Assembly (NCBI GenBank): GCA_021298875.1
Contig: JAJTHJ010000085.1
Span: forward strand, 1-21,219
DNA length: 21,219 bases
Direction of reading: 5' to 3'
Origin: Burkholderiales bacterium
GTDB taxonomy: Bacteria > Pseudomonadota > Gammaproteobacteria > Burkholderiales > Burkholderiaceae_F
The position numbers were made by a program, and so were the translations under genes. The notes under the pieces were generated by a model. That model searched no databases, was not told the DNA's origin, and was given only the letters and a program-made list of their open reading frames with translations. Positions within the stretch are counted from its first letter, which is position 1, and each line of letters opens with the position of its first letter. This document shows positions 7,623 through 13,974 of this stretch, piece by piece.

Positions 7623-8083
7623 CCACCTACGCACTGATGCTCTTCATCCACATCCTGGCCTCGACCATCTGGGTCGGCGGGATGTTCGTTATGCACTTCG
7701 CGGTGCGGCCGGCCGCGGTGGCGCTGCTGCCGCCACCGCAGCGGTTGCCGTTGATGGCGGCGGCGCTCAAGCGCTTTTTCGACTGGGTCGCGGCGGCCGT
7801 GGTCGCGGTGCTCGGCTCGGGGCTGGCGATGATCTTCGGTGCGCGCACGTTCAGCGCGCTGCACCCGTCGGTGCATCTGATGTTTGCGCTGGGGGTCGTG
7901 ATGATCGCGATTTTCGTGCTGATCCGCCTCGTACCGTTCCGCCGCCTGCAAGCCGCGATTGCGGTCGAGCAATGGCCGGCTGCCGCGCGTCAGCTCGATG
8001 CGATCCGCAAGCTGGTGGCGATCAACCTCGTGCTGGGCATCGTCACCATTGCGGTGGCGACTCTGGGCCGCGCGCTCTTCTGA
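7619..8083 (+). CDS. CopD-like four-helix membrane protein
   Basis: 154-residue integral membrane protein with four predicted helices (about residues 5-27, 54-74, 85-105 and 130-150) and short loops. The start MTTYALMLFIHILASTIWVGGMF, with H11 and WVGG in helix 1, is typical of the CopD/copper-resistance D-like family, whose members may bind copper or heme. The visible histidines are H11, H26, H82 and H86. The start codon overlaps the parC stop by 4 bp, so it is probably the last gene of the parE-parC transcript. No functional tie to topoisomerase is known. Fold is confident, function is not; small CopD-like proteins of this size are generally uncharacterised. Confidence 0.75.
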   Translation: MTTYALMLFIHILASTIWVGGMFVMHFAVRPAAVALLPPPQRLPLMAAALKRFFDWVAAAVVAVLGSGLAMIFGARTFSALHPSVHLMFALGVVMIAIFVLIRLVPFRRLQAAIAVEQWPAAARQLDAIRKLVAINLVLGIVTIAVATLGRALF

Positions 8084-8101
8084 TTCGGTCGTCGCTCGTC
8101 T

Positions 8102-8107
8102 TACAAT
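8102..8107 (+). promoter_or_regulatory. Candidate -10 box for vapBC
   Basis: TACAAT followed by CGCC lies 26 bp before the vapB start in the 50-bp gap after the CopD-like gene. The match to a sigma-70 -10 is good, but the -35 region is poor. VapBC pairs usually repress their own promoter; no clear operator palindrome is visible here. Confidence 0.4.
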
Positions 8108-8133
8108 CGCCTTACCACAAGCCGAGGCGACCC

Positions 8134-8397
8134 ATGACCACCACCCGGCTATCGAGCAAAGGCCAAATCGTGCTGCCGAGCGCGCTGCGCATGGCGCGCC
8201 GCTGGACGGCCGGAACTTGTTTTGCGGTCGAAGAGACGGCGGACGGCGTCTTGCTGCGGCCGGTCAAGCCGTTTGCACCGAGCACGTTGAAGCAGGTGGC
8301 TGGCGCGGCCGGCTATCGCGGCCCGGCGCGCACGGTCGAGGACATGGACGCGGCCGTCGTCGCCGAGGCGCGGCGGCGAGCGGGCCGCCGGCGATGA
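8134..8397 (+). CDS. vapB: VapB-type antitoxin, AbrB/SpoVT swapped-hairpin
   Basis: 87-residue protein. Residues 3-45 form an AbrB/MazE-like DNA-binding domain (TTRLSSKGQIVLPSALR, then GTCFAVEETADGVLLRPV). The C-terminal half (about 46-87) should wrap the toxin and ends in the basic run ARRRAGRRR. ATG 8134 is supported by GAGG 7 bp upstream and by the domain starting at once. Its TGA overlaps the vapC ATG (ATGA, 8394-8397), the usual coupling that keeps antitoxin in excess. It should neutralise VapC and bind its own promoter (family knowledge). Confidence 0.88.
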   Translation: MTTTRLSSKGQIVLPSALRMARRWTAGTCFAVEETADGVLLRPVKPFAPSTLKQVAGAAGYRGPARTVEDMDAAVVAEARRRAGRRR

Positions 8398-8780
8398 TCG
8401 CGGTCGATACCAACGTCGTCGTGCGCCTGCTGGTTGCCGACGATGCGGCGCAGGCGCGCCGGGCCACCGCCCTGTTCGAGCGCGGCCCGGTCTTCATTCC
8501 GGTGACGGTTTTGCTCGAGACCGAATGGGTCCTGCGCGGTGCTTATGCGCTGGAGCGCACGCAGATCAACCGCCTGTTGCATCTGTTGCTCGGCCTGCCG
8601 GGTGTCGAGATGGCGGAGCCGGAGGCCGTTATGCGTGCGCTGGAGCGGCACGCCGAGGGCCTGGACTTCGCGGATGCGCTGCACTTGGCGCTGGCCGGCG
8701 ACGCGGAATCGTTTGCGACCTTCGACCGGCGGCTTCTGCGCGCGAGCAAGGTCGGTGGATTGCCGATCGTTGCGCCGTAG
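8394..8780 (+). CDS. vapC: VapC-type PIN-domain ribonuclease toxin
   Basis: 128-residue single PIN domain. The acidic metal-binding residues appear intact: D5 in AVDTNVVVRLL, E42 (or E44) in LLETEWVLR, D94 in DFADALHLA, and D111 in FATFDRRLL. The LLETEWVLR and DFADALH blocks are typical of VapC toxins paired with AbrB-type antitoxins; such toxins cleave tRNA or rRNA and stop translation. The substrate here is unknown. With all catalytic residues and the antitoxin present, the pair looks functional. The stop codon is 1 bp from the stop of the convergent PhzF-like gene. Confidence 0.9.
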   Translation: MIAVDTNVVVRLLVADDAAQARRATALFERGPVFIPVTVLLETEWVLRGAYALERTQINRLLHLLLGLPGVEMAEPEAVMRALERHAEGLDFADALHLALAGDAESFATFDRRLLRASKVGGLPIVAP

Positions 8781-8781
8781 C

Positions 8782-9621
8782 TCAAAGCGTCACGCGCCCC
8801 TCGACGCAGATCACGCTGTCGCCGCTGATCCAGATATCCGCGCCGTCGCGCGCCACGTACACGCGGCCGGCGCGGCCGAGCGCGGCGCCCTGTGCCGCGA
8901 CGTAGGACGGCGGTGCGATGCCGGCACCGATCAGCCACTGCGCCAGCCCTGCGTTGAGACTGCCGGTCACCGGGTCTTCGACCAGGTTGCCGTTGAAGTT
9001 GATGAAGGCGCGGACTTCGAACGCGCACTCGGCTCCGGCCGGATGCGGGCCGATCACGCCGACCTTGAGGTCGCCAAGTCGCGCGCCGTCCGGCCGCAGC
9101 GCCAACACGCGCCCGGCGGTGGCGAGCATCACCGCCACCCAGCCGGGGCCGTTGTCGACCCACTGGTGATGGAAGATCTCGGTGCGGTCGATCCCGAGCG
9201 CGGCAGCCACGCGCGCAAGCGTGGGCTCATCGGCCGGGCCGGTGCGCACGAGCGGTGGCGCGGCAAATGCGAGCCGCGCGCCGTCGCGGCGGATACGCAC
9301 CAGACCGGCGGCGCATTCCTGCACCACGGCGTCGGCCGAACGCGGCGCGCCGCCCGCGGCAAGCCATGCATGGCACGAGCCCAGCGTCGGATGCCCGGCA
9401 AACGGCATCTCGCGGTCGGGCGTGAAAATGCGTACCCGGTAGTCGGCGCCCGGCTGCGTCGGCGGCAGCAGAAAGGTCGTCTCCGACAGATTGGTCCAGC
9501 GCGCAAAGCGGCGCATCGCGGCCTCGTCCAGTCCATCGCCATCGAGCACGACGGCGAGCGCATTGCCGTAGTACGGCGTGGCGGTGAACACGTCGAGCTG
9601 GGCAAAGCGGCGTTCTTTCAT
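8782..9621 (-). CDS. PhzF-family isomerase/epimerase
   Basis: 279 residues with the diaminopimelate-epimerase-like double-barrel fold of the PhzF family. Seen in the sequence: LDVFTATPYYGNALAVVLD at the start, catalytic-type E47 in NLSETTFLL, TPDREMPFAGHPTLG (about 68-81), and EDPVTGSLNAG near the end of the protein. PhzF itself isomerises dihydro-hydroxyanthranilate in phenazine synthesis, but no other phenazine gene is present, so this is a general family member of unknown substrate. A clear GAGGAGA lies just upstream of ATG 9621, and this ATG overlaps the stop of the upstream transporter gene (ATGA). It is the last gene of the minus-strand cluster and may act on an amino-acid-derived cyclic or unsaturated acid (inference). 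Confidence 0.88.
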   Translation of the reverse strand: MKERRFAQLDVFTATPYYGNALAVVLDGDGLDEAAMRRFARWTNLSETTFLLPPTQPGADYRVRIFTPDREMPFAGHPTLGSCHAWLAAGGAPRSADAVVQECAAGLVRIRRDGARLAFAAPPLVRTGPADEPTLARVAAALGIDRTEIFHHQWVDNGPGWVAVMLATAGRVLALRPDGARLGDLKVGVIGPHPAGAECAFEVRAFINFNGNLVEDPVTGSLNAGLAQWLIGAGIAPPSYVAAQGAALGRAGRVYVARDGADIWISGDSVICVEGRVTL

Positions 9622-10538
9622 TTCGTCTCCTCGACGAGAGCGGGGCGTGGCCGGCCGCGGCCGAGCGCGATGGTGGCCGCGACCGCCAGCGCAAAGAGCC
9701 AGGTGGACGGTGCCACGGCTTCGCCGAACAGCAGTCCGGCAAAGCCGATGGTGAAAAACACTTGCAGTAGCTGCACCTGACCCACGCGGGCGATGCCGCC
9801 GATCGCCAAGCCGTTGTACCAGGCGAAGAATCCAGCCAGTTGCGAGATCAAGGTCACGTAGCCAAACGCGCCCCAGTGCAGCGCGTCCGCGCGCGGTGCG
9901 GTGGTGAGGGTGAGCGCGAGAGCCACCGGCGCGGTCAGCGGCAGCGCCAGCACGAGCGCCCACAGAATCACGCGGATGCCGCCCAGCCGCTGCGCCAGCC
10001 GCGCACCCGCCGCGTAGCCGACCGCGCTCGTGGCCACCGCGCCGAGCAGCGCCCAGTCGCCGGCGGCCAGTTCCGCGCCGCCATCGCGCAGCGTGAAGAT
10101 CGCCACCAGCAAGGCGCCCGCGGCTGCGCAGATCCAGAAGCGCGGCGGCTGCCGCTCGCCGAACCACAGAGCGGCCACCAGCGCGGTGGCCAGTGGCAGC
10201 GTGCCGATCACCACCGCGCCGTGGTTGGCCGGCACCGTCTTCATCGCCAGCGAGGTGAGCAGCGGAAAGCCGATCACGATGCCGCCGATGCACGCAGCCA
10301 GCAGCGGCAAGTCCGCGCGTTGCGGCCAGCGCGCGCGCAGGGCGAGCAGCAGCAGGGCGGAGATCAGCCCCGCGCCCGCCATCCGCGCGAAGGCGAGAAA
10401 CCACGGGTCCAACTGCTGCACGGCAAAGCGCGTCATCGGCAGCGTCAGGCTGAAGGCGAGCACGCCCAGCAGACCGAGGGCGAGGCCGGTGGCTTCGGGG
10501 TGCGCCGGAGTTCGGCTCACGCTCGCCGCGCCTACCAC
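9618..10538 (-). CDS. EamA/DMT-superfamily metabolite transporter
   Basis: 306 residues with about ten hydrophobic helices in two EamA repeats (about residues 17-150 and 163-295). The first opens with GLALGLLGVLAFSLTLPMTRFA and the second with GDWALLGAVATSAVGYAAG. Family members mostly export amino acids or small metabolites across the inner membrane. The start used is GTG 10538, which overlaps the last codons of the GST gene; a second GTG at 10520 (MSRTPAHPEATG) is equally possible because neither has a strong ribosome binding site. The stop overlaps the PhzF-like start by 4 bp. Position between catabolic enzymes suggests it moves a substrate or product of the cluster (inference). Confidence 0.88.
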   Translation of the reverse strand: MVGAASVSRTPAHPEATGLALGLLGVLAFSLTLPMTRFAVQQLDPWFLAFARMAGAGLISALLLLALRARWPQRADLPLLAACIGGIVIGFPLLTSLAMKTVPANHGAVVIGTLPLATALVAALWFGERQPPRFWICAAAGALLVAIFTLRDGGAELAAGDWALLGAVATSAVGYAAGARLAQRLGGIRVILWALVLALPLTAPVALALTLTTAPRADALHWGAFGYVTLISQLAGFFAWYNGLAIGGIARVGQVQLLQVFFTIGFAGLLFGEAVAPSTWLFALAVAATIALGRGRPRPALVEETK

Positions 10539-11149
10539 AACGCCACCGCGAGCACCGTCGCAGCCGGCCGCTCGCGCAGTTCTGCATACCAGCGTTCGAG
10601 GTTCGGCCGCTCGGGTCGCGCCAGCGGCAAGCCAAACCAGCGGTGCACCTCGCAGCCGACCGGGATGTCCGCCATCGTGAAGTCGTCGCCCGCGACGTAG
10701 CGACGGTCGGCCAAGTGGCGATCCAGTAGCTCAAGCAGCGGCTCGGTCGCGGCGCGCGAAGCCCCGATCACCGCCGCGTCGCGTCGCTCGGCCGGCGTGC
10801 GGATCAATTGCATGAAGGCGCCGCGGCCGGCGGGGTTCAGCGTGGTCTGCTGCCAATCCATCCAGCGCTCGGCGTCGAAGCGCCGCTTCAGATCGAGCGG
10901 ATAGAGCCGCTCCGGCGCGTAGCGCGCGCACAGGTAGCGGACGATGATGTTGGATTCCCACAAGACGAAGCCGTCGTCGTCGAGCACCGGGATCATCCGG
11001 TTAGGGTTGCGGGCGAGAGCCTCGGGCGTATCCAGCCCGCCATAGCTGCCCCCGGCGTCGATGCGCTCGAAGGTGACACCCACCTCGCGCGCCGCCCACT
11101 CCGCCTTGCGCACATTGATCGACGACAGCCGGCCCCACAGGCGCAGCAT
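10532..11149 (-). CDS. Glutathione S-transferase family protein
   Basis: 205 residues. The N-terminal thioredoxin-like domain (about 1-78) shows SSINVRKAEWA with S9/S10 as possible glutathione-activating residues, the cis-proline P54 in RMIPVLDDDGF, and E65-S66 in LWESNIIVRYL, which binds the glutathione glutamyl group. The helical C-terminal domain (about 88-205) contains the GST N-capping motif DDFTMADIP with D161. ATG 11149 follows the aminotransferase stop after 2 bp. The open frame extends much further upstream, but that part is a shadow of the aminotransferase. Likely conjugates or isomerises a small molecule with glutathione; the substrate is unknown. Its presence in an amino-acid gene cluster is unusual and could mean detoxification of a reactive intermediate (inference). 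Confidence 0.9.
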   Translation of the reverse strand: MLRLWGRLSSINVRKAEWAAREVGVTFERIDAGGSYGGLDTPEALARNPNRMIPVLDDDGFVLWESNIIVRYLCARYAPERLYPLDLKRRFDAERWMDWQQTTLNPAGRGAFMQLIRTPAERRDAAVIGASRAATEPLLELLDRHLADRRYVAGDDFTMADIPVGCEVHRWFGLPLARPERPNLERWYAELRERPAATVLAVALW

Positions 11150-11151
11150 GG

Positions 11152-12354
11152 TCAGGCGGCCGCTGCGGCGATCAAGCCCGCGAGGGTGGCCACCCCTTGG
11201 CGAATCTTCTCCGCCGGCACGGTGACGAACGACAGTCGCAGCGTGTTGCGCATCGGCTCGAGGGCGTAGAACGGCTCGCCGGGGACGAAGGCCACGCCAC
11301 GGGCGATGGCGGGGCGCAACAGCGCCATCGCGTCGAGCGCGGCGGGCAGTTGCAGCCAGACGAACATGCCGCCCGCGGGCCGCGTCCACTGCACGCCGGG
11401 CGGCATGTGTTCGGCCAGCGCGTCGAGCATCACCTGCGCTTGCGCCGCGTACAGCGCGCGGATGCGCGGCAGGTGTGTGTCCATCAGCCCGCTCGCCAGC
11501 ACCTGCGCGGCGGCGCGCTGCGTCAGCGTGGCGGTGCACAGGTCGGTTGCCTGCTTCAGGCGCTCCAGCAGTTCGATGCATTCGACGGGCGCGATCACGT
11601 AGCCCAGCCGCAGCCCCGGCGCCAGCACCTTGGAGAACGAAGACAAGCGGATCGTCCGCTCCCGCGCCCAGGCGCGCAGCGACGGCGGCGGCGCCTGCTC
11701 GTACCAGAGTTCGCCGTAGGGATCGTCTTCGACCAGCCAAAGGTCGTGGTCGCGCGCGGCCTGCGCCAGCAACGCACGCCGCTCGGCCGACAGCGTGCGG
11801 CCGGTCGGGTTCTGGAAGTTGGGCATCGAGTACAGCAGCCGCGCGTCGGCGGCGACGGCAGCGTCGATCGCCTGCGGGTCGAGGCCGGCATCGTCGGTGG
11901 GCAGGGTGCGGAACGTAGGCTGGTAGACCGAGAACGCCTGCAGGGCGCCGAGGTAGGAAGGCGATTCGACCAGCAAGGGCGCACCCGGCTCGGCAAACGC
12001 CTTGCCCAGCAGATCGAGCGCCTGCTGCGAGCCGGCGACGATCAACACCTCGTCGGCGGTGGTCGGCACGCCGCGCGCCGTTTCGCGCGCGGCGATCCAC
12101 TCGCGCAGGCGGAGGTCGCCTTCGGTGGAGCTGTACTGGAGCGCGGCGGCACCGTCGTCGCGCAGGACCGCGTCGAACGCGGCGCGCAACGCCGGCACCG
12201 GAAACGACAGCGGCGACGGCAGCCCGCCGGCGAGCGAAATCACGTCCGCTCCCGCCGTGAGCTTGAGAATCTCGCGGATCACCGAGCCCTTCAAGCGGGC
12301 GGCGCGCTGCGCCGGACGCAGGCGGGCAGGGGGCAGGTCGCGGGGTGCGTTCAT
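11152..12354 (-). CDS. PLP-dependent aminotransferase, class I/II (LysN/Aro8-like)
   Basis: 400 residues, fold-type I aminotransferase. It opens with the subgroup hallmark VISLAGGLPSPLSFP (about 38-52), which groups it with LysN/2-aminoadipate, Aro8 and MocR-type enzymes; no N-terminal helix-turn-helix is present, so it is an enzyme and not a MocR regulator. N182 in NFQNPTG, D211 and Y213 in VEDDPYGELWY, Schiff-base K242 in SSFSKVLAPGLRLGY, and the carboxylate-binding arginine in NTLRLSF are all present. It probably moves an amino group between 2-oxoglutarate and an aromatic, branched or aminoadipate-type amino acid; the specificity cannot be read. ATG 12354 has GGAGA upstream and overlaps the dehydratase stop by 4 bp. 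Confidence 0.92.
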   Translation of the reverse strand: MNAPRDLPPARLRPAQRAARLKGSVIREILKLTAGADVISLAGGLPSPLSFPVPALRAAFDAVLRDDGAAALQYSSTEGDLRLREWIAARETARGVPTTADEVLIVAGSQQALDLLGKAFAEPGAPLLVESPSYLGALQAFSVYQPTFRTLPTDDAGLDPQAIDAAVAADARLLYSMPNFQNPTGRTLSAERRALLAQAARDHDLWLVEDDPYGELWYEQAPPPSLRAWARERTIRLSSFSKVLAPGLRLGYVIAPVECIELLERLKQATDLCTATLTQRAAAQVLASGLMDTHLPRIRALYAAQAQVMLDALAEHMPPGVQWTRPAGGMFVWLQLPAALDAMALLRPAIARGVAFVPGEPFYALEPMRNTLRLSFVTVPAEKIRQGVATLAGLIAAAAA

Positions 12355-13328
12355 GGCGTTTCTCCAGGGGGCGGGGCGGATTGCAGCACACGAGCAAAGA
12401 CATCGGCATCGACGTTGCCGCCGGTCAGCGGCAGGCCGACGCGCCGGCCAGCGAGTGTGGCGCGATCCTGCCACGCGGCGGCGAGTGGTGCGGCGCCGGC
12501 GCCTTCGGCAATGTTGTGGGTGGCGGTGTACAGCAGGCGCATCGCTGCGGCGACTTCGGCGTCGGTCACCTGCACGATGCGCTCGATTTCACGGCGGATC
12601 ACGTCGAGCGCCTCCGCGTCCGGCACCCGGCAGGCCATGCCGTCGGCGATCTGCGTGGCAACCGGTGCCTCGACCACCCGGCCAGCGGTGAAGGACAGCG
12701 CGTAGCAGGGCGCATGTGCGGACACCACACCCACGATGCGCGTGCGCGGCGCATAGGCATTGCGAGCTGCCGCGCAGGCGTTGATGCCCGAGCCCTGACC
12801 GATCGGCACGTCGACGACGTCGAGGTCGCCTACCGCGGCGAAGAACTCCGCCCAGTAGGTGGCCACCCCGCGCACGAGATCGGCGTGGAAGGAGGGTACG
12901 TAATGCAGCCCTTCGCGTTCGGCCACGCGCGCGGCTTCTTCGCGCGCGGCCTGGAAGTCGTCGCCGAACTCGACCAACTGTGCGCCGAGTGCCCGCATCG
13001 CGGCGTTCTTCTCGCGCGAGTTGCCGTGTGGCACATAGATCGTGCAGCGCAGCCCGGCGCGCCGCGCGGCAAACGCCATCGACTGCCCGTGGTTGCCGCG
13101 GGTGGCGCCGATGGTGCCGGGGCAGTGCGGCTCGCGGCGTGCCAGCCCGTCGAAGTACACCAACCCGCCGCGAATCTTGAACGCGCCGGTGGGCGTGTGG
13201 TTCTCATGCTTGACCCAGACCTCGGTGCCGAGTGCCTGCGCCAGCAGCGGCCACGCGTATTGCGGCGTCGGCGGCATCACCGCGTGCACGAGGCGGGCGG
13301 AGGAGTCGATCGAACTACGGCCCGGCAA
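12351..13328 (-). CDS. Threonine-dehydratase-like PLP enzyme (fold type II)
   Basis: 325 residues of the threonine/serine dehydratase group. The PLP lysine is K51 in HTPTGAFKIRGG, followed by ATRGNHGQS (about 74-82), the asparagine-loop found in the family. The phosphate-binding loop reads PIGQGSGINA rather than the tetraglycine of IlvA. There is no C-terminal ACT regulatory domain, so it should not be feedback-inhibited in the way biosynthetic IlvA is. It likely deaminates a 3-hydroxy amino acid to a 2-oxo acid via an enamine. The start is TTG 13328: the next in-frame Met (residue 18) would cut into the conserved ARLVHAVMPPTPQYAWPLL segment, while TTG gives the usual family length. The ribosome binding site is weak. 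It overlaps the aminotransferase start by 4 bp. Confidence 0.87.
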   Translation of the reverse strand: MPGRSSIDSSARLVHAVMPPTPQYAWPLLAQALGTEVWVKHENHTPTGAFKIRGGLVYFDGLARREPHCPGTIGATRGNHGQSMAFAARRAGLRCTIYVPHGNSREKNAAMRALGAQLVEFGDDFQAAREEAARVAEREGLHYVPSFHADLVRGVATYWAEFFAAVGDLDVVDVPIGQGSGINACAAARNAYAPRTRIVGVVSAHAPCYALSFTAGRVVEAPVATQIADGMACRVPDAEALDVIRREIERIVQVTDAEVAAAMRLLYTATHNIAEGAGAAPLAAAWQDRATLAGRRVGLPLTGGNVDADVFARVLQSAPPPGETP

Positions 13329-13364
13329 AAGGTTTATCGCGGGGCGATCCGGGGCGTCAATCGT

Positions 13365-13892
13365 TCAAGAGGGCTGTGGCCGCGAACGGGCGCCGCGCGT
13401 CGGCCCGACCCGTGCTTCGATCTCGCGCAGCACGTCGCTGCGCAAGCCGAGCGCGAACGCTGCTTCGGCCACCACGAACAGCGGGCCGATGATCAAACCG
13501 ATCAGATCGTCCACGAACGCCGGCTTGCGCCCTTCGTAGACGTGGCCGACGAACTGGAACACCCAGCCGACGACGAACAGACCCACACCCGCAGTCAGCC
13601 AGACCGCCGTACTCTGCGTCGCCAGCGACTGTCCCGCCACCAGCGCCGCGCCCATCAGCAGCGCCATCGCGGCGCCGAAGCGCCCGTCGAGCCGAAGGTA
13701 GCAGAGGACGGTGAGCAGGGTGACGAGAGTGGCCAGGGAGACCGGCCAGCCGCCGACCGTCCACGCCGGCCGCGCGAGCAGCGTGGCGACGGCCACCACG
13801 ATCATCGGAATGCCGACGAAGTGCGTGGCGATGTTGCGCCGGTCGCGGTGGTAGGCGGCGTAGTTGGCGAGCTGGTCGGTGAGTGTTTTCAT
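13365..13892 (-). CDS. Mpo1-like/DUF962 integral membrane protein
   Basis: 175 residues with about five hydrophobic helices (around 22-40, 50-66, 72-90, 97-117, 127-150). The family motifs are present: YHRDRRNIATHFVGIP near the N-terminus (H15, H24) and FQFVGHVYEGRKPAFVDD (H117, E120). In yeast Mpo1 the conserved histidines hold iron for alpha-oxidation of 2-hydroxy fatty acids; the bacterial members are largely uncharacterised. ATG 13892 is chosen over an upstream in-frame start because the longer N-terminus would overlap the mdlA start and lacks family sequence. The gene is divergent from mdlA (82 bp between starts) and precedes the dehydratase by 36 bp on the same strand. Family is fairly sure; function is inferred. 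Confidence 0.82.
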   Translation of the reverse strand: MKTLTDQLANYAAYHRDRRNIATHFVGIPMIVVAVATLLARPAWTVGGWPVSLATLVTLLTVLCYLRLDGRFGAAMALLMGAALVAGQSLATQSTAVWLTAGVGLFVVGWVFQFVGHVYEGRKPAFVDDLIGLIIGPLFVVAEAAFALGLRSDVLREIEARVGPTRGARSRPQPS

Positions 13893-13940
13893 CGCGGGTC
13901 TCTGCGGGCGGCGAGTGGCTCGCATGCTACCCGCGCCGCC

Positions 13941-13946
13941 TAGAAT
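13941..13946 (+). promoter_or_regulatory. Candidate -10 box for mdlA in a divergent promoter region
   Basis: TAGAAT followed by CCGC lies 28 bp before the mdlA ATG, within the 82-bp gap (13893-13974) shared with the divergent DUF962 gene. No good -35 is visible at 16-18 bp. No clear promoter element is seen for the minus-strand side. Confidence 0.35.
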
Positions 13947-13974
13947 CCGCGCCCCGTCCCGCAACGCCTCACGC

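Noticed and set aside
8782..9621. Phenazine biosynthesis locus
   Set aside because: Only a PhzF-family protein is present; no other phz genes are in the window.
8782..10734. 650-codon frame that would extend the PhzF-like gene upstream
   Set aside because: The added part is a shadow of the EamA transporter gene; ATG 9621 has a strong ribosome binding site and opens directly into the PhzF fold.
10532..12409. 625-codon frame that would fuse extra sequence to the glutathione S-transferase
   Set aside because: Everything upstream of 11149 is out of frame with, and shadowed by, the well-supported aminotransferase gene; the GST domain starts at 11149.
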